Shown here in pieces: positions 1-12,152 of a stretch of 64,000 nt of DNA. The position numbers were made by a program, and so were the translations under genes. Location: the NCBI GenBank assembly GCA_950295325.1, contig OX485804.1:31620001-31684000 (forward strand), in the 5' to 3' direction. The stretch is from Polytrichum commune (Eukaryota > Streptophyta > Polytrichopsida > Polytrichales > Polytrichaceae). The notes beneath the pieces are model-generated. The model made no database searches and had not been told where the DNA came from. It was given only the letters and a program-made list of their open reading frames with translations. How positions within the stretch are numbered: the stretch's first letter is position 1; each line of letters starts with the position of its first letter.

Positions 1-1379
1 AGTCAATCAAAGCTAAAAAAAAATGATCACAAGTGGTCATATGCAATCTCCAAAGTCCACATGTCAGTCCACCACAAGCATACGAGGCTTGGACAACACG
101 CCTACATTGATATATAAAATAAATTGTTATGCAGCAGTGAATTCCTTGGTAAATCTACCATAATGGTAAATTTGCAAATTCTTTGACTGATGCATGTTGT
201 GTTGCCCAAGTCTTATATGCGCTTATATTGGTTGCCATTTCATATCACATACCATAATCAATCTATATTCAATTTGCATATGATGGGCTATGAGGATATA
301 CGAAGCATTGGTGCGGAGGGATTTCAAGGACCCACATAGCATCCTCACTGGGCCTAGTCACGTTATGCCCAATGGTGCAATCTATTTTACTTAAACAAAC
401 TTCTTAAGTCATCAATTTATTTATTTATTTATTTAGATTCTACAATTAAAGGATATAAACAAGTGTTGCGGGGGTGTACTAGACGAGGGTGGCGGTCTTA
501 TTTCTAGGTCAACAACCGATGATAGTTGGGTGTAATTTGTAGGTGGTTGGGTCCCGGGTCCTCCAACCAATGAGATTCCCCCCACAATCCCGGATGGCTA
601 CCGGAAACGAAGTTGTTTGACCTTGGAATGAGTTGCTATTTTCTTAGTTAGTGACTCCATCCATTCGCATGGCATTGTTCATGTGTTAGTGCGTTCGATC
701 CGCCATTATTCAACATCTATATCTACCAATTCCATGCACTAATATGTGGCACAATCTACGAAATCGTCTCATTTGAATTAGACCACAACATATAGTGGAT
801 GAAAATTGTTGTAAACATTTGGATGGATTTGGTTTCCTTTTTTTAAATATATATATTTTTGGACTTTTGGGGGGGGGGGTTTGGGGGTTGAGGTTGGGGG
901 TTAAACATGCCGTTGGTAGGGTTGTTGCTAATTCATCTCATATAACTTTAGTAGACAAATTCATGGTTTATGATCTTGATTTAGGTGTTAATTGGGATTG
1001 AAATAACACTCTCTAAAGCTTCATATAACATCAATGACTTCACCCTTCCCTCTTGGTAGGTGTTGTAGATGTTTACCCACACTTTAGGGGCCAAACTATT
1101 TATCTTTACCACACTGATGATTTTGTGAGAAAAATAATTGGCATTTAAGTAATCGGTATGCGAATGAACCAAAATTATGCATCCAAACGTATGATAACAA
1201 ACACAAACATAATGCAAACACATAACTATTTGGTCATAAATGCATGATAAAGACCCAGTGAAAGCCGAAATGATGCACAACAACAAAGTTGTGGGAAGAA
1301 GTCACAATATCATGGGGATTCAAAGGATGATGTCAACCATCATATTCAACGGGCCAAAATAATCGGAATTACGTAAATA
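1..1379. other. No gene seen
   Basis: AT-rich. It contains a (TTTA)n tract at about 416-434 and a G11 run at 869-879. Short ORFs here are not credible. Confidence 0.6.
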
Positions 1380-1693
1380 CTACACGACATATGATATTGA
1401 GTGTTGTATGGTACTTAATGTCACTATGGTCACTTTTTTGGATGACACTTCTAATGAATAAATAAGTGAACAAATATTGTCATGGATGACTGAAATTTGG
1501 TTGAAAATTCAGTTGGTAAGTGACAGTAATTGCAACACTGTAAATCTACAATCCCCCCCCCCCAAAAAAATACAAGGAATGACAAATAATGTTGGGTTAA
1601 CATTTAGTGTTGGTGACACTATTCCACAGTTTACAATTAGTATTGAGCAAGACCATTAGAATTGGTGACACTAAATACCACATTTAGTGTAGT
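1380..1693 (+). repeat. CACTAAAT-ended repeat family, copy 1
   Basis: Begins CTACACGACATATGATATTG and ends CACATTTAGTGTAG. It shares internal blocks GGATGACACT, AAATATTGTCATGGATGA, TTGGTAAGTGACAGTAATTG and GGTGACACTAAATA with copies near 20.9 and 28.9 kb. It contains a C11 run. Confidence 0.7.
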
Positions 1694-2371
1694 TGAATGT
1701 TGCATGGTGCATGTTATTTGTCCAACCATGTTCATTTTTTTTTGTCTCCCATCAAATGAATGTTTTGCACAGGTTGTGACATTGCTAGTGTCACACATAG
1801 TTATGGTGCATTCTAGTCCACAAGGAATTTCAAGTTGATTCTCTAAAAAATAAAAATGAAATTGAAATAACAGTAATATGTAAGACACCGAGATGTGTCA
1901 TGAAAAAGTTTCCGACAGTCCTCGAATGTTCATGGGTATCTTCATGTCGCAATTTATGATAAATTGTACTCCTTTCAAAAGATGGGCACTAGCAAGAGGC
2001 GATTCATGTCCTCCAAGTGTACATACCATGAGATACTTCATAGAAACTTGATGAGTGTTGTCCATTAACTTCTTAAATGTTGAGGATGAACCCCATGCAA
2101 GCCTTAGTCTGGTGGGCACTTCCAAGAGGGCGTTCACTCCCCTAATGTACATGACACACCTCAAACTTTGGACTCCCTATGGGGCGAGGGGCCATGAGAT
2201 TGTCACTTGGATCCAAACTTCACCATTTTTTCCCACCTTTTCTCTCTCTTTTTGTTTGGGTGAGGATGAAGTATATGTCAATATACACATAATGAAAGGT
2301 GTGACGAAGGTTGTGTGTATTGAGCTCTCGAACAGTGAGGATGAAATAAGTGGATGAGGCCCAACGAACGT
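1694..2371. other. No gene seen; weak local duplication
   Basis: A GGGCACT-CAAGAGG-C(G)-TCACTC/CATGTCCTC-AAGTGTACAT block at ~1983-2040 recurs diverged at ~2115-2165. Nothing else is recognisable. Confidence 0.45.
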
Positions 2372-2559
2372 GGAGAAGTGACCGCTAGTTACAACGGCAC
2401 CGGTAAAAGTTCAAGACTTCAGGAAACATAACCGGTCATTTAGAGCAACCTCTAGAACACACCTCCTCACATTGATGAAGAGACAAACCAGAAGACGACA
2501 CCATGTTACCAGTTGGACTCGGCAACACTCGTGTTTTGACCGATTGTGGCCGGAACTGT
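2372..2559 (+). mobile_element. hAT-type MITE, family 1, copy 1 (degraded)
   Basis: A diverged copy with the internal landmarks GACCGCTAGTTACA, AAGTTCAAGACTTCAGG and ACCAGTTGGACTCG in the family order. Its ends are not clear. It sits head-to-tail with copies 2 and 3. Confidence 0.6.
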
Positions 2560-2567
2560 GTCCAGGG

Positions 2568-2793
2568 CAATGGTCGGGGAGAACCAGCGGTTAGTTACAG
2601 ATGAACCGGTTGAGTTTGAGAAAGAACCAAGCGGTTGAAGAAGTTCAAGACTTCAGGCAAATTACCGATCGTTTTGGAGGAATTCATAGAAGAATATACC
2701 CCAATTTTAATACACGATGTCAACAAGTGACCGGTTGGACTTGCAAACACCAGGATCTCAACCGATCATGCCCAAAAATCTCCCCGACCACTG
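2568..2793 (+). mobile_element. hAT-type MITE, family 1, copy 2
   Basis: The element is 226 bp. Ends are CAATGGTCGGGGAGA and the inverse of CAGTGGTCGGGGAGA, differing at one base, and follow the CAGNG hAT signature. The flanking 8 bp are GTCCAGGG (2560-2567) and GTCCGGGG (2794-2801), a hAT-length duplication with one mismatch. The inside carries repeated AACCGGTTGA-like words. No coding capacity. It sits inside the terminal repeat of the next copy. Confidence 0.85.
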
Positions 2794-3012
2794 GTCCGGG
2801 GAGAACTGGCGCTTAGTTACACATGATTTAAGCGGTTGAGTCTGAAAATAAGCGGTTGAAGTTCGAGACTTCCGGAGAAGTACCGATCATTTCAGAGGAA
2901 TCTATGGAAGATTATACCTCACATGAACAAAGCAACACCGGAAGATGTCCACATTCAACCGGCTGGATTTGGAATCACATGGATCTTGACCGACTCTATA
3001 TATATATGCCCT
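2794..3012 (+). mobile_element. hAT-type MITE, family 1, copy 3 (degraded)
   Basis: Starting GTCCGGGGAGAACTGG, this matches the family through AAGCGGTTGAAGTTCGAGAC to CATGGATCTTGACCGAC, where it breaks down in a TATATA run. Its left end (CTGTGTCCAGGG) lies left of copy 2, which inserted into it. Confidence 0.65.
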
Positions 3013-3238
3013 AAACCTTCCCTCCCGGAAACCTCCACGGACACCGGCAGGCAAGCCGTTTTGGTGCCCTAAATCTACATCAGTCAGGGCCACGAAGGTC
3101 GGCTTCAACGGGCACACGAAAGAGGGCAGAGGGAGGGCCACCGGCCACCAAATGTAGACAACGCCTCCATATATATATTTATGTGTATCTTATTGTTAAT
3201 AACCCTAAATTGCACATCCAACCGACTTTGGGTTTGGC

Positions 3239-3266
3239 CTTTGCCTTTGCCTTTGCCTTTGCCCTT
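3239..3266 (+). repeat. (TTTGCC)n microsatellite
   Basis: Four to five TTTGCC units, the last one variant. Confidence 0.8.
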
Positions 3267-5089
3267 GCCCGCGAATTAAGCATCCGTCGGAGTCGGAGGA
3301 GTCCCACCCAACCCCCCACCAGCCTATAAGTAGCCTGTTATGTGCAAATGCAAGTTTGCCAACAACCCAAAATCGTTAAGGTCGGTTATGAGTGAGTATG
3401 ACATGTGATGCATCCTCATCAAACGAAATGCCCTAGTCTGGACCGAGTGTTGGGAAGCTTCAAGTACCAAGGAGGTGTGTGATGGTGAAATGGCTTTCCA
3501 AGGACCCCAGCAGCATTATTAGCCCCCAAAGCAAACTTGGACTTTCGTTCGTTTGTTTGTTCGTGTTTACATAACTTACACACTACTCCTCGCGCGTCTC
3601 AAACCTTGCAACGATTAAAGGGGCTCAAGAGATTCTTAGCCTAAGTCATGCGTGGCCACCGTCCTTGAAACACATTTGGTTGATTTGAGGCCCAGCCAAA
3701 GGAGGGGCTCGATTCCATTCCATGCTCATTACAATATATTAATCAGGTTGATGTTGTTAGATACTCACTCACTCACTCATCTTCCTCATTGGTGGTTCCC
3801 ATAACCCCCGATTATTTTTTCCCCCCTTCTTCTCTCTTGAAAAGTGGGCTTTGAGATGAATGAAATGCGCTTTATTTCATGGTCGATAAACTAACAAGGC
3901 CGGCCACTGGGACCCGGGGAAGAGCGCGAGGATTATTGTTCCCTACAACTTACCAAAGAAGAGTGACTTCGTAACGTATGCAGTCCTACCCTGAGCATTT
4001 CTAACTCCCCTACAAGTTTAACTTTGGATCGGAGCGGGAGATGTCTCATCCAATTAGTATGTACAAATCGGAAAGATTGCTTCTTTGTTTTTTTAGAATT
4101 GGAGTTGAGAATGAAAAATATTCTTTCTCTTGAAGTTGATCACAAAGGCCCCTCTCAAACTTTAATAGTGTTGATTATGTAACTCACAATGGTGTCTATG
4201 TTGTGAGCAAATCGTCCAAACTCGTTGTAACACATAAATGTTTGGTGTTTGTCATAACTACAAGCCATGCCATATACTGGTCCAATCAAGAAGAGTGAGC
4301 ATATTAGGCTCTCCACATCTTTATCTTAAACACAACATCACTTCCTTTCTTTTCTAGTAATGATGAGTTGCTATACATACACCCAAAAACAATAGTGACT
4401 TAGAACTCGCACCAAATACTATGGGATTGCAGCCGTACATTTTAACATATTATAAGCTCTATAAGAATGAACAGGGTGGTCATTGGGAACCATTACCACA
4501 ATGAGTTGGTTGTATGTTAGTTGTTGGTTAATAACGTTGTGCATTATGGTTTTAATGGGGTGCTCTTTATCTTTTTTTAAATATCTTTGTGATGGTCCCT
4601 GAGAAGATAGGATTTTAGAGTCAAACAAATGCTCCTAGCATCACAGATTTCAAATAAGTAGATCAAATAATTTAGCAAGAAAATCAGGTCTTAATAAATT
4701 TCTCAACACGAATAGAGAATACATAGTCAACATCTCTTTCTCCTCTACATTGATATGTGCAATTAGGTTGTCTCTTTCCCATGTAAATTACCTTGGATTA
4801 AATTCACAAAACCTATCATTTTTATTTTATTTTTGAATATGAATCAAAGTTAAAGAAGTTTTTTTTTACTGTGATAAGAAATATCCAAAATAGTGTAGGA
4901 TGTTCGTAAATTAGTTTGGGGCAACCTAATTGCACATATTAATGTAGACACTCTTGCCACTGAACAATATCTATTAGGTGTCTAAAAAACCAACATCAAA
5001 ATTGTATTGGCACGCAACACAATCTTTAAGACCTCAAAGAAATTATCATTGTTGAGAAAAAATGTAACTTTAGGTGATGATATTTTCTA
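3267..5089. other. No gene seen
   Basis: No usable ORF or repeat end. A GGCAACCTAATTGCACAT word at ~4920 recurs near 11186 and, diverged, near 12920, so remnants of a dispersed repeat lie here. Confidence 0.5.
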
Positions 5090-5790
5090 ATAGCTAGGGA
5101 TTTCGCGTCAACATTAGTCACATCACATCATGTCCTGTGACAATGATGTGACGCCACACCCAAAAGCATCACGTCAGTGGGGGGTAAGTCGAACAATTTA
5201 CCTAGGAGTAAACTAATGTAGTCAACCCCTTGGTCAATGGTCTAGACGACTACAAAAAAAATCCAAACCCTTTTGGATCGTCAAATCTTACTGGATGTAA
5301 TTTCTGAAGGTCCAATTTTTTTTGGGGAATTTTTGAATTTATTTAAAGTTTAATAATTGACTATGTAAGGTTGATTGTTGCAGTCAACCTAGAGGAGTGA
5401 GCTAGCTAGTTGATCGATACTAGCAGTCGACTTCTAGGAAAACCAATAAATATAATTATTTTTTATTTTTTAATGAATTTTTAGTTCTTGCATCCAATAA
5501 GATAAAATGGTCCAAATTTTATTTTGAAATTTTTGATTTTGATTTTTTGATTTGGTTTGGTTTGGTTTTGTCTTGTCTTGTAGTTGACTACTAGTAGTCA
5601 TCAAACTAGAGCACTCAACCAAAAAAAATGATTTTTTTAAGAAAAAAATTACAAAACAATGCTCCGATAATTTTTTACTATGTTAGTAGGCATCACATCA
5701 TTTGTGTTGTAATGTGATGGTGAGGGTTGTGCCACTTGCATTTGCGCATCCATGATACCATCACTATAACCTAAGATGGGAATTATGTGA
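5090..5790 (+). repeat. Dispersed repeat with GACTAC/TAGTC words, copy 1
   Basis: Shares with the inverted segment at 24.2-24.8 kb a CACATCACATCATGTC...GTGACG block, then AAGTGG-GGTAAATC, AGTCAACCCC and a run-rich GACTACAAAAAAAATCCAAA stretch. It contains many TAGTCGACTA-like words. Borders are approximate. Non-coding. Confidence 0.45.
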
Positions 5791-8700
5791 TAGAGTTTGA
5801 ATTGTATTCCCTAATTTTTGGTAGTTGTCAAATGTCACAAAAAAACCCCTGGAGCTTTGGAAACAAGTAAAATGTAATTTTGGTGTATTCATATATATAT
5901 ACATGAAAATTATTCCTTATTGAAATAGTTATTCTTCTAGTATAATTATTTTATTAGTGAAATAACCCAAAATAGAATACAAACATATTCAATTACATGA
6001 AGCAGTATAATTCTATGCACTACCTAATATTTTAGCCATCATTTTTGTACATAATTGTAATATTTCTAATTTGATCCATATATTATCAAAGTTATAAACT
6101 ACATAGTCCACAAAATTGCAAGACATTACGTGAAAAAATATATAACTAATTATATTCAGAGTAGTTACAAACAAATGTTGGTTAAAAGTGGAACAATACA
6201 TAATGTGGTTCTTTGTGCTATGGCTAAAGATTGTTGTCATTTGCAATTTGTCACCTAACCCATTTTTGCTCTTGTAGTAGAATCTTTGATGCCTTTCATG
6301 TTTCATTGAATCTACATGGGGCCCCTAGATGTTCTTGGGGGTGGACCCTCCCTATCCTACCCCACTACGAGTTCATGGAATGATGTACATAAGCTATGTG
6401 GAGTACAACAAACGACAAGAATATATGAAAAGGGACTCTCCATGGAGGCATTTCACTTAAGTGGGTGCTTCTTTTGAGGGCTCCATGTGCAAACAATAGG
6501 GGCCCGGATCTTCTTATGCTAGGAAAATTGGCGCTCATTAGTGGTCATTAGGAGGGCCATGCCGACCATCTTGGTTGCAAAAGCCTGACACAAGTAAAGA
6601 GCCATGCATTGTGCTAGTGGTGATTCTTGTTTGTGTTGCATCTCAAGTGTTGCCACCAAGAAGCATGTCTAACTCAATGTATGTGTCAACCCTTGTACTC
6701 TAGGTCAAGACTTGGCAAAAAAGAAGAGACATTAAGAGTTGATTGTGAATGGCATATGGGTGCTATTCGATTACTTTTTACGCTTATATTTGATTGGTGC
6801 GTGATTTGGTGAGGATCAAAGGAAAACACCACAAAGACACATGTTTAAAAAAAGAAAGTGACAACGTCTTCAGAATTCTTTGACTACTCCACACTCAACA
6901 ATTGGGAGGACTTATATATATGAAATAAGAACTAAGAAATCAACAAACATCCACTTTTAGTAATCTTAGCTAAGATCTTTCTTTCTTTTTTGAGGGGGGG
7001 AGGAATGATTTCCAATCTGATTTTTGTTGATGTGTCATCATAGCTTTGCTAATGCAACATAAGTTTTGTTGTGTAAATCTAATTGGTAGAAGTTGGAGAA
7101 CTTGAAAATGAACCGAATAACACCCACATACCTTAGGTGACGCACAAACGTCCTAGATGTCTTCCAATGTCTTGTTTGAAGATCCACTCAAATAGCATTG
7201 AAGATGAACCTCGTGAATCTTAGGGATTGGAAACAATTGCAATTCGTTCACTGGTGTGATTATCCCACTATCATCACCAAAGACCTGATTGTCATAGAAG
7301 TGCTTTTGTGATACTAATGGACATGGACTCAAATATTAACCATATAGCAAATGTGCCCAGTGAAACACATATTTCATACAGCACCCAAGTTTTATGGTTG
7401 TCAACTCTATAGAATGCAATCAAGCATTTCGATTTTGATGCAAGGGTCTTATGAGGAGGCAACTAGATAACAAATGTAAGTGCATCTCCATCACTGCCAC
7501 CATATCTTCTTCCAACACTACTTTTCTTGGAACGAAGTCATAATGGTCACCATTGCATCCCACTACATCTCCATGTACACTAGTTAACATAGATTTTGAG
7601 GTTTCAAAGTGGGACTTTATTTTGTTGTAAAGAAAAGGTAAGCGAGTTTTGAATGGGGACTTGTAGCTTTGCACCCACTATTAGTAGGATATGAAACATG
7701 CGAGTTAATGTGAGATGCTTAATAAAATTCAAAGTAGTGTGTGTAGGCATTGCCCCTATAATTTCTAGAGCTTATATGAACATCTTTTGTCATTTTCAAA
7801 GTCAAGATTCTCTATCTTATTGAGTTGATTGTATAGGCCCCCGTCCAACTATGGTGATTGTTGAACCTAGAATGGTTAACAAATTATGATCACACAGTCC
7901 AATCTTTTTTCAACACATGACTTTTGGTGTTTGTTCTTAGGATCCACATGTAACCACACACCACTAAATATAGGCATTTGTTCAATAGGAATAACTGCAT
8001 GAGGCTTGTGTAACTTAATTGCTCCTCTATTCCGGTCAAACCTCTTTTGATGCTAGAAAAAGAGCACTCTCTCAAGCTCTTCATAATTTATATTGAACTT
8101 TGGATTTTTGACTTTTACTACTAGAATCACAGTTCCTTACTACCGGGTTCTCTTCTCCTTGATGGCTTTATGATCTACTACAGAAGTATATGTTTAATGC
8201 ATCTTCAAAGATTTCAAACCTCTCTAGTGGAAGAGAACCAATGGTAAACAACCGTGATTCTTGGAATGTTTATTTATATTGACACATGCCCATTACTGGC
8301 TTGCACATTATGGGATTATAATATTATGTAAAGAGTGGCAATTGGTACTGTAATGGTGGTGCCTCCACCATGATACTATTTATGTATCTCCATGTAGTAC
8401 TCCACAAGCCCCTCCACTGTCTCTTTGAAGTAGGAATTGGAGGGTGATGTGTTTGCATCGTTGGAGATGGCCCGTGGTCATGTCCACAATGTAATCTCGA
8501 TGGAAATTATCACTATTATTCACGCATGTTGCATGACTTGCTTGGCACTTTTCTTGTGTAGTCTTACTCAGGTAGGTGTGCCCACATTGGACATAGCAAT
8601 AACATTGACACCTACATTTGAGTGGTATGTGGTTAGGTGTGGATCTACAAACGGATACTGAAATGACATGTGTTAAAAAGAGATCAAACAATGTGTTCAT

Positions 8701-9622
8701 ATGTGGTCAATAGTTAGCATGATGGGGGGGGGGGGAGACGAGGCTTATATGACCACTTAGAGATCATGAGAATTACACTTTGAAATGGATAAAATATTCA
8801 TATTATGCATCAAATGGCTATGGGCACATTTGGATTTGTTAATCATCTCACAATAATTGCATGTTTCATATCCCATGAGAATTGGGTGTAGAGAGAAAAT
8901 ATTTAAACAACACATGTCTACCTTAAACCCTAAAGGTCGAGGTGGACATTTTTTGTTCCATGAATCACTGTTGCCCGACAATACCAACATACATGTTCAT
9001 GTTAAAATCTTATAGTTTTGGACACGTGGATGGCAAAAAATTTGTGTGAATTATCCTTACTCTTTAGAGCTTCCCTCCGTATGTTTACATCTACTATTAC
9101 AGAAGGCAACTTTACTCAATAATCCTTTACTTCCTAAGAGGCCAATTTTTCAACTTATGACTGACTCTTGAAGGCAAAATCATCCAAAAAGGAAGGTGCT
9201 AGGAAGTCACAATTGTGTTCCTCATGGACTTCTCTTAGCAATGGCGATGATCCCATTCCAATATGAAAAGATGGTTGTTCACAAGAAATTCATAAAGTCA
9301 AGAACGAACTACAAGTTTCCCCTTTGTTTATATATTTCTATATATAGTAAATTTATATCATTTTCTCCTTGGAAATTGACACTTTTCTATGGAGTCTTTT
9401 TCTTACCTCAAAGTGTATATCTATTCTTAATATAATCTTGAAATTTGAGACTACACTTTTATTACATATATTAATCACAATTTCTTGATGTTCAATGATT
9501 CTAAATGGATTATAAAATCATGATTATGAAAATCACTAAATATAGTTACCGTATTGATGTGACCTTAAAATCATTAGCAACAACTTTTCTTTTAGGTCTA
9601 GGAAGCTTACTTTTTAGATGAC
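5791..9622. other. No gene seen
   Basis: AT-rich with short random ORFs on both strands. A G12 run lies at 8724-8735. No transposon ends could be paired. Confidence 0.5.
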
Positions 9623-10254
9623 CTAACGAAACCAGAGTACGCTCCATGAAGTTAAGGGATAAGATTCCGAATTGGGGTATTGACCGAACCATTTAAGGCA
9701 ATTTTCAGATGACTCGACACAGCTTTGGCCTTGAGGGATGCATCGCTTGTTAATAACCTCCACGATATTCCATGCCCGTGGCTCTAGTGCTGGTCCCTTA
9801 TTAGACAGCAATGATTCTCCAAAGTAAAGGCCTATGGCACAACCTTTTATGCCGGGCCACTCACAGAAAGAGCGTTGCACCTAATCAAAGTGAAGATCCG
9901 TTGTGTACACACAAGTGGATGAATGTTGCGGATTATCCAACGTTTTGTCGTATACATAGAATGCAAAAAGTTGGATAATTTGTCCGACCACACATTAATG
10001 GTTCCGGGAGCTAACGGCAAACTTTATATCTTAAAACTTTTGGTTTGCATGGTTGGATCTTTCTTATATCCCCAACACTGCGATTTTTGCCCACTTCGAT
10101 TGGATCTATCATTGAAGCTCTGTGGGACCAAATTGCGGAGTACTAGACCTCCCTTCTTTAGAGCACGGAGGTCAAGTGCCCGCACAATTGCTGTTGTTAT
10201 TTTCTGATCGTTCTTGAAATCCTTACTGGAGAAGTGGTTTATTTCCTTTGACAA
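9623..10254 (-). pseudogene. Unrecognised protein-like relic
   Basis: This block is less AT-rich than its flanks. Two minus-strand frames, ending GLVLRNLVPQSFNDRS and beginning CEWPGIKGCAIGLYFGES, look protein-like and could be joined through a third frame (LPLAPGTINVWSDKLSNFLH). No family could be named. At least two frame changes would be needed, so if real it is broken. Confidence 0.25.
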
Positions 10255-11566
10255 TACAACCCTCTGTTTTTAGTTTCGATTCCCACAAGTTCTACGAACT
10301 AGTCAAGAAACTAAGAACGATGTGGGTCTCATTTGCATGCCGTTTAACATGTGTATTGGGAAATCTCTTCTTTGTAGAGCCCATGTCATCATGAGCATGT
10401 CGTGTGCAAAGTTTCATGACACCTGTACATGTAAAACATGTAAAAAGAACATTGAAAGATTTGAGATTTTTGTTTAAAATCACATTTACCCCTAATTTGG
10501 GGTTAGAATCCATGATGTAGTTCGATGGGATCGTATTCCATGTCCCGTGTTCAATAACGCACATCTATGTATGTGGCATTGCTTATTAGTTTTGATTTTG
10601 AAAGGACTCACGACCGCTGACACTATTACACCTATTGGGAACTTACCAACTTAACGTGACAATGAATGGAAGTTGCATTTATCAAAATTGTTGTGGAGGC
10701 ATTTTACATTGAGATGTGCTCTTGTAATCTCAACAGATAACATACAGTTTTGTCTCAACTTGCCATGGCAATATGGATATTGGTAAATGGTTGGCATCGT
10801 TCCTCTTCTACACTAATCAAGATGTTGGTGTTGCATCAGGCCTGCATTTCAGGAAGAAACTCGTTGTCAATTCTCTCAACTGGTGTTGGCAACTTCCTTT
10901 TTAAAACAAGAACACGAATACATGCCACACCTGATTTTGTCCTAATTTGACTACAGTGTTTTTCCCTACGCTAATTTATAGACATTCCACATCATTTTGA
11001 ATATGTACTACCAAAGTATCAAAATTAAATTTATTAGTTGAAAAAATTAAAAAAATTAAACACACACACACATTTTTAGAATTTGGTTGTTGCATATACG
11101 ATGAGAAACTGTAGTAAAAAAATAAAGATATGATTTTGATCCAACGTAATTTGCATGGGTAAAGAAGCCACCTATTTGTAAAGGCAACCTAATTGCACAT
11201 GTTAGGGTCACTTCACACACAACATTGAAGGCCCATTAGCATTTCCTCTCATCGATCCAAAAGGTAGAAACCATCCAATTTCACTTTACATTAGAATGCC
11301 CAAAGAAATTATCATGGATGAATAGTCTACATGGATCCCTACCTGACAAATCATAAAAAATAATTTCATAATATGTTGGACTTTGCATCAAGCGGTGGGC
11401 ATGATGCAAATCCTGGCAGACCATGTCAGTGGCACGACCTTTGGATGAGAATCAAGGACCCCAACAATTTCACGGTCACGACCCTTGGCTCGTGTGTGAA
11501 GCGGCCCGTACTGTACATGTGTGGAGGCTTAACCACAGGAAACCAGAAGTGTGCTATTTTACACCC
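10255..11566. other. No gene seen
   Basis: Only short random ORFs, a (CA)n tract near 11060 and the dispersed GGCAACCTAATTGCACATG word near 11186. Confidence 0.5.
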
Positions 11567-11574
11567 ACCCACGG

Positions 11575-11806
11575 CTATGATCAGGGAGAACTGGCAGTTC
11601 ATTACAGATGAACCGGTTGAGTTTGAGAAACAAGTAAGCGGTTGAAGAAGTTCGAGACTTGAGGAGAATTACCGGTCGCTTTAGAGGAATTTATGGAATA
11701 TACCTCAAATTAATATTGGAAAACCGAAGAATGTCATCAACATGTAACCGGTTGGACTTGCAAGCACTAGGATCTCAACCGATCCAAACAATCTCCCCGG
11801 TCACTG
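11575..11806 (+). mobile_element. hAT-type MITE, family 1, copy 4
   Basis: The 232-bp element has ends CTATGATCAGGGAGA and the inverse of CAGTGACCGGGGAGA. Flanks are ACCCACGG (11567-11574) and ACCCATGG (11807-11814), an 8-bp duplication with one mismatch. Two short ORFs overlap it and are incidental. Confidence 0.85.
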
Positions 11807-11907
11807 ACCCATGGATCTTGATGTCAAAGTGGTGACGGATCCAGATCACATGGACCCATGTTTCTCAGCTGATCCAGAAGTCCAGAGGGTGCTCACAGTA
11901 GCCAGCC

Positions 11908-12144
11908 CAGTGGTCGGGGAGATTGTTTGGGCATAATCGGTTGAGATCCTAGTGTTTGCTAGTCCAACCGGTTGATTACATGTTGATGACATCCTCCCGT
12001 TTTCCTATATTAAAGTGGGGTATATTCTTCTATAAATTCCTCGAAAATGATCGGTAATTCTCCTGCAGTCTTGAACTTCAACCGGTTATTTCTCAAACTC
12101 AACCGCTTCATTTGTAACTAACTGCTGCTTCTCCCCGATCACTG
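11908..12144 (-). mobile_element. hAT-type MITE, family 1, copy 5
   Basis: The 237-bp element, inverted relative to copy 4, has clean ends CAGTGGTCGGGGAGA and the inverse of CAGTGATCGGGGAGA. The perfect 8-bp duplication AGCCAGCC lies at 11900-11907 and 12145-12152. This is the best copy for defining the family's ends. Confidence 0.92.
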
Positions 12145-12152
12145 AGCCAGCC

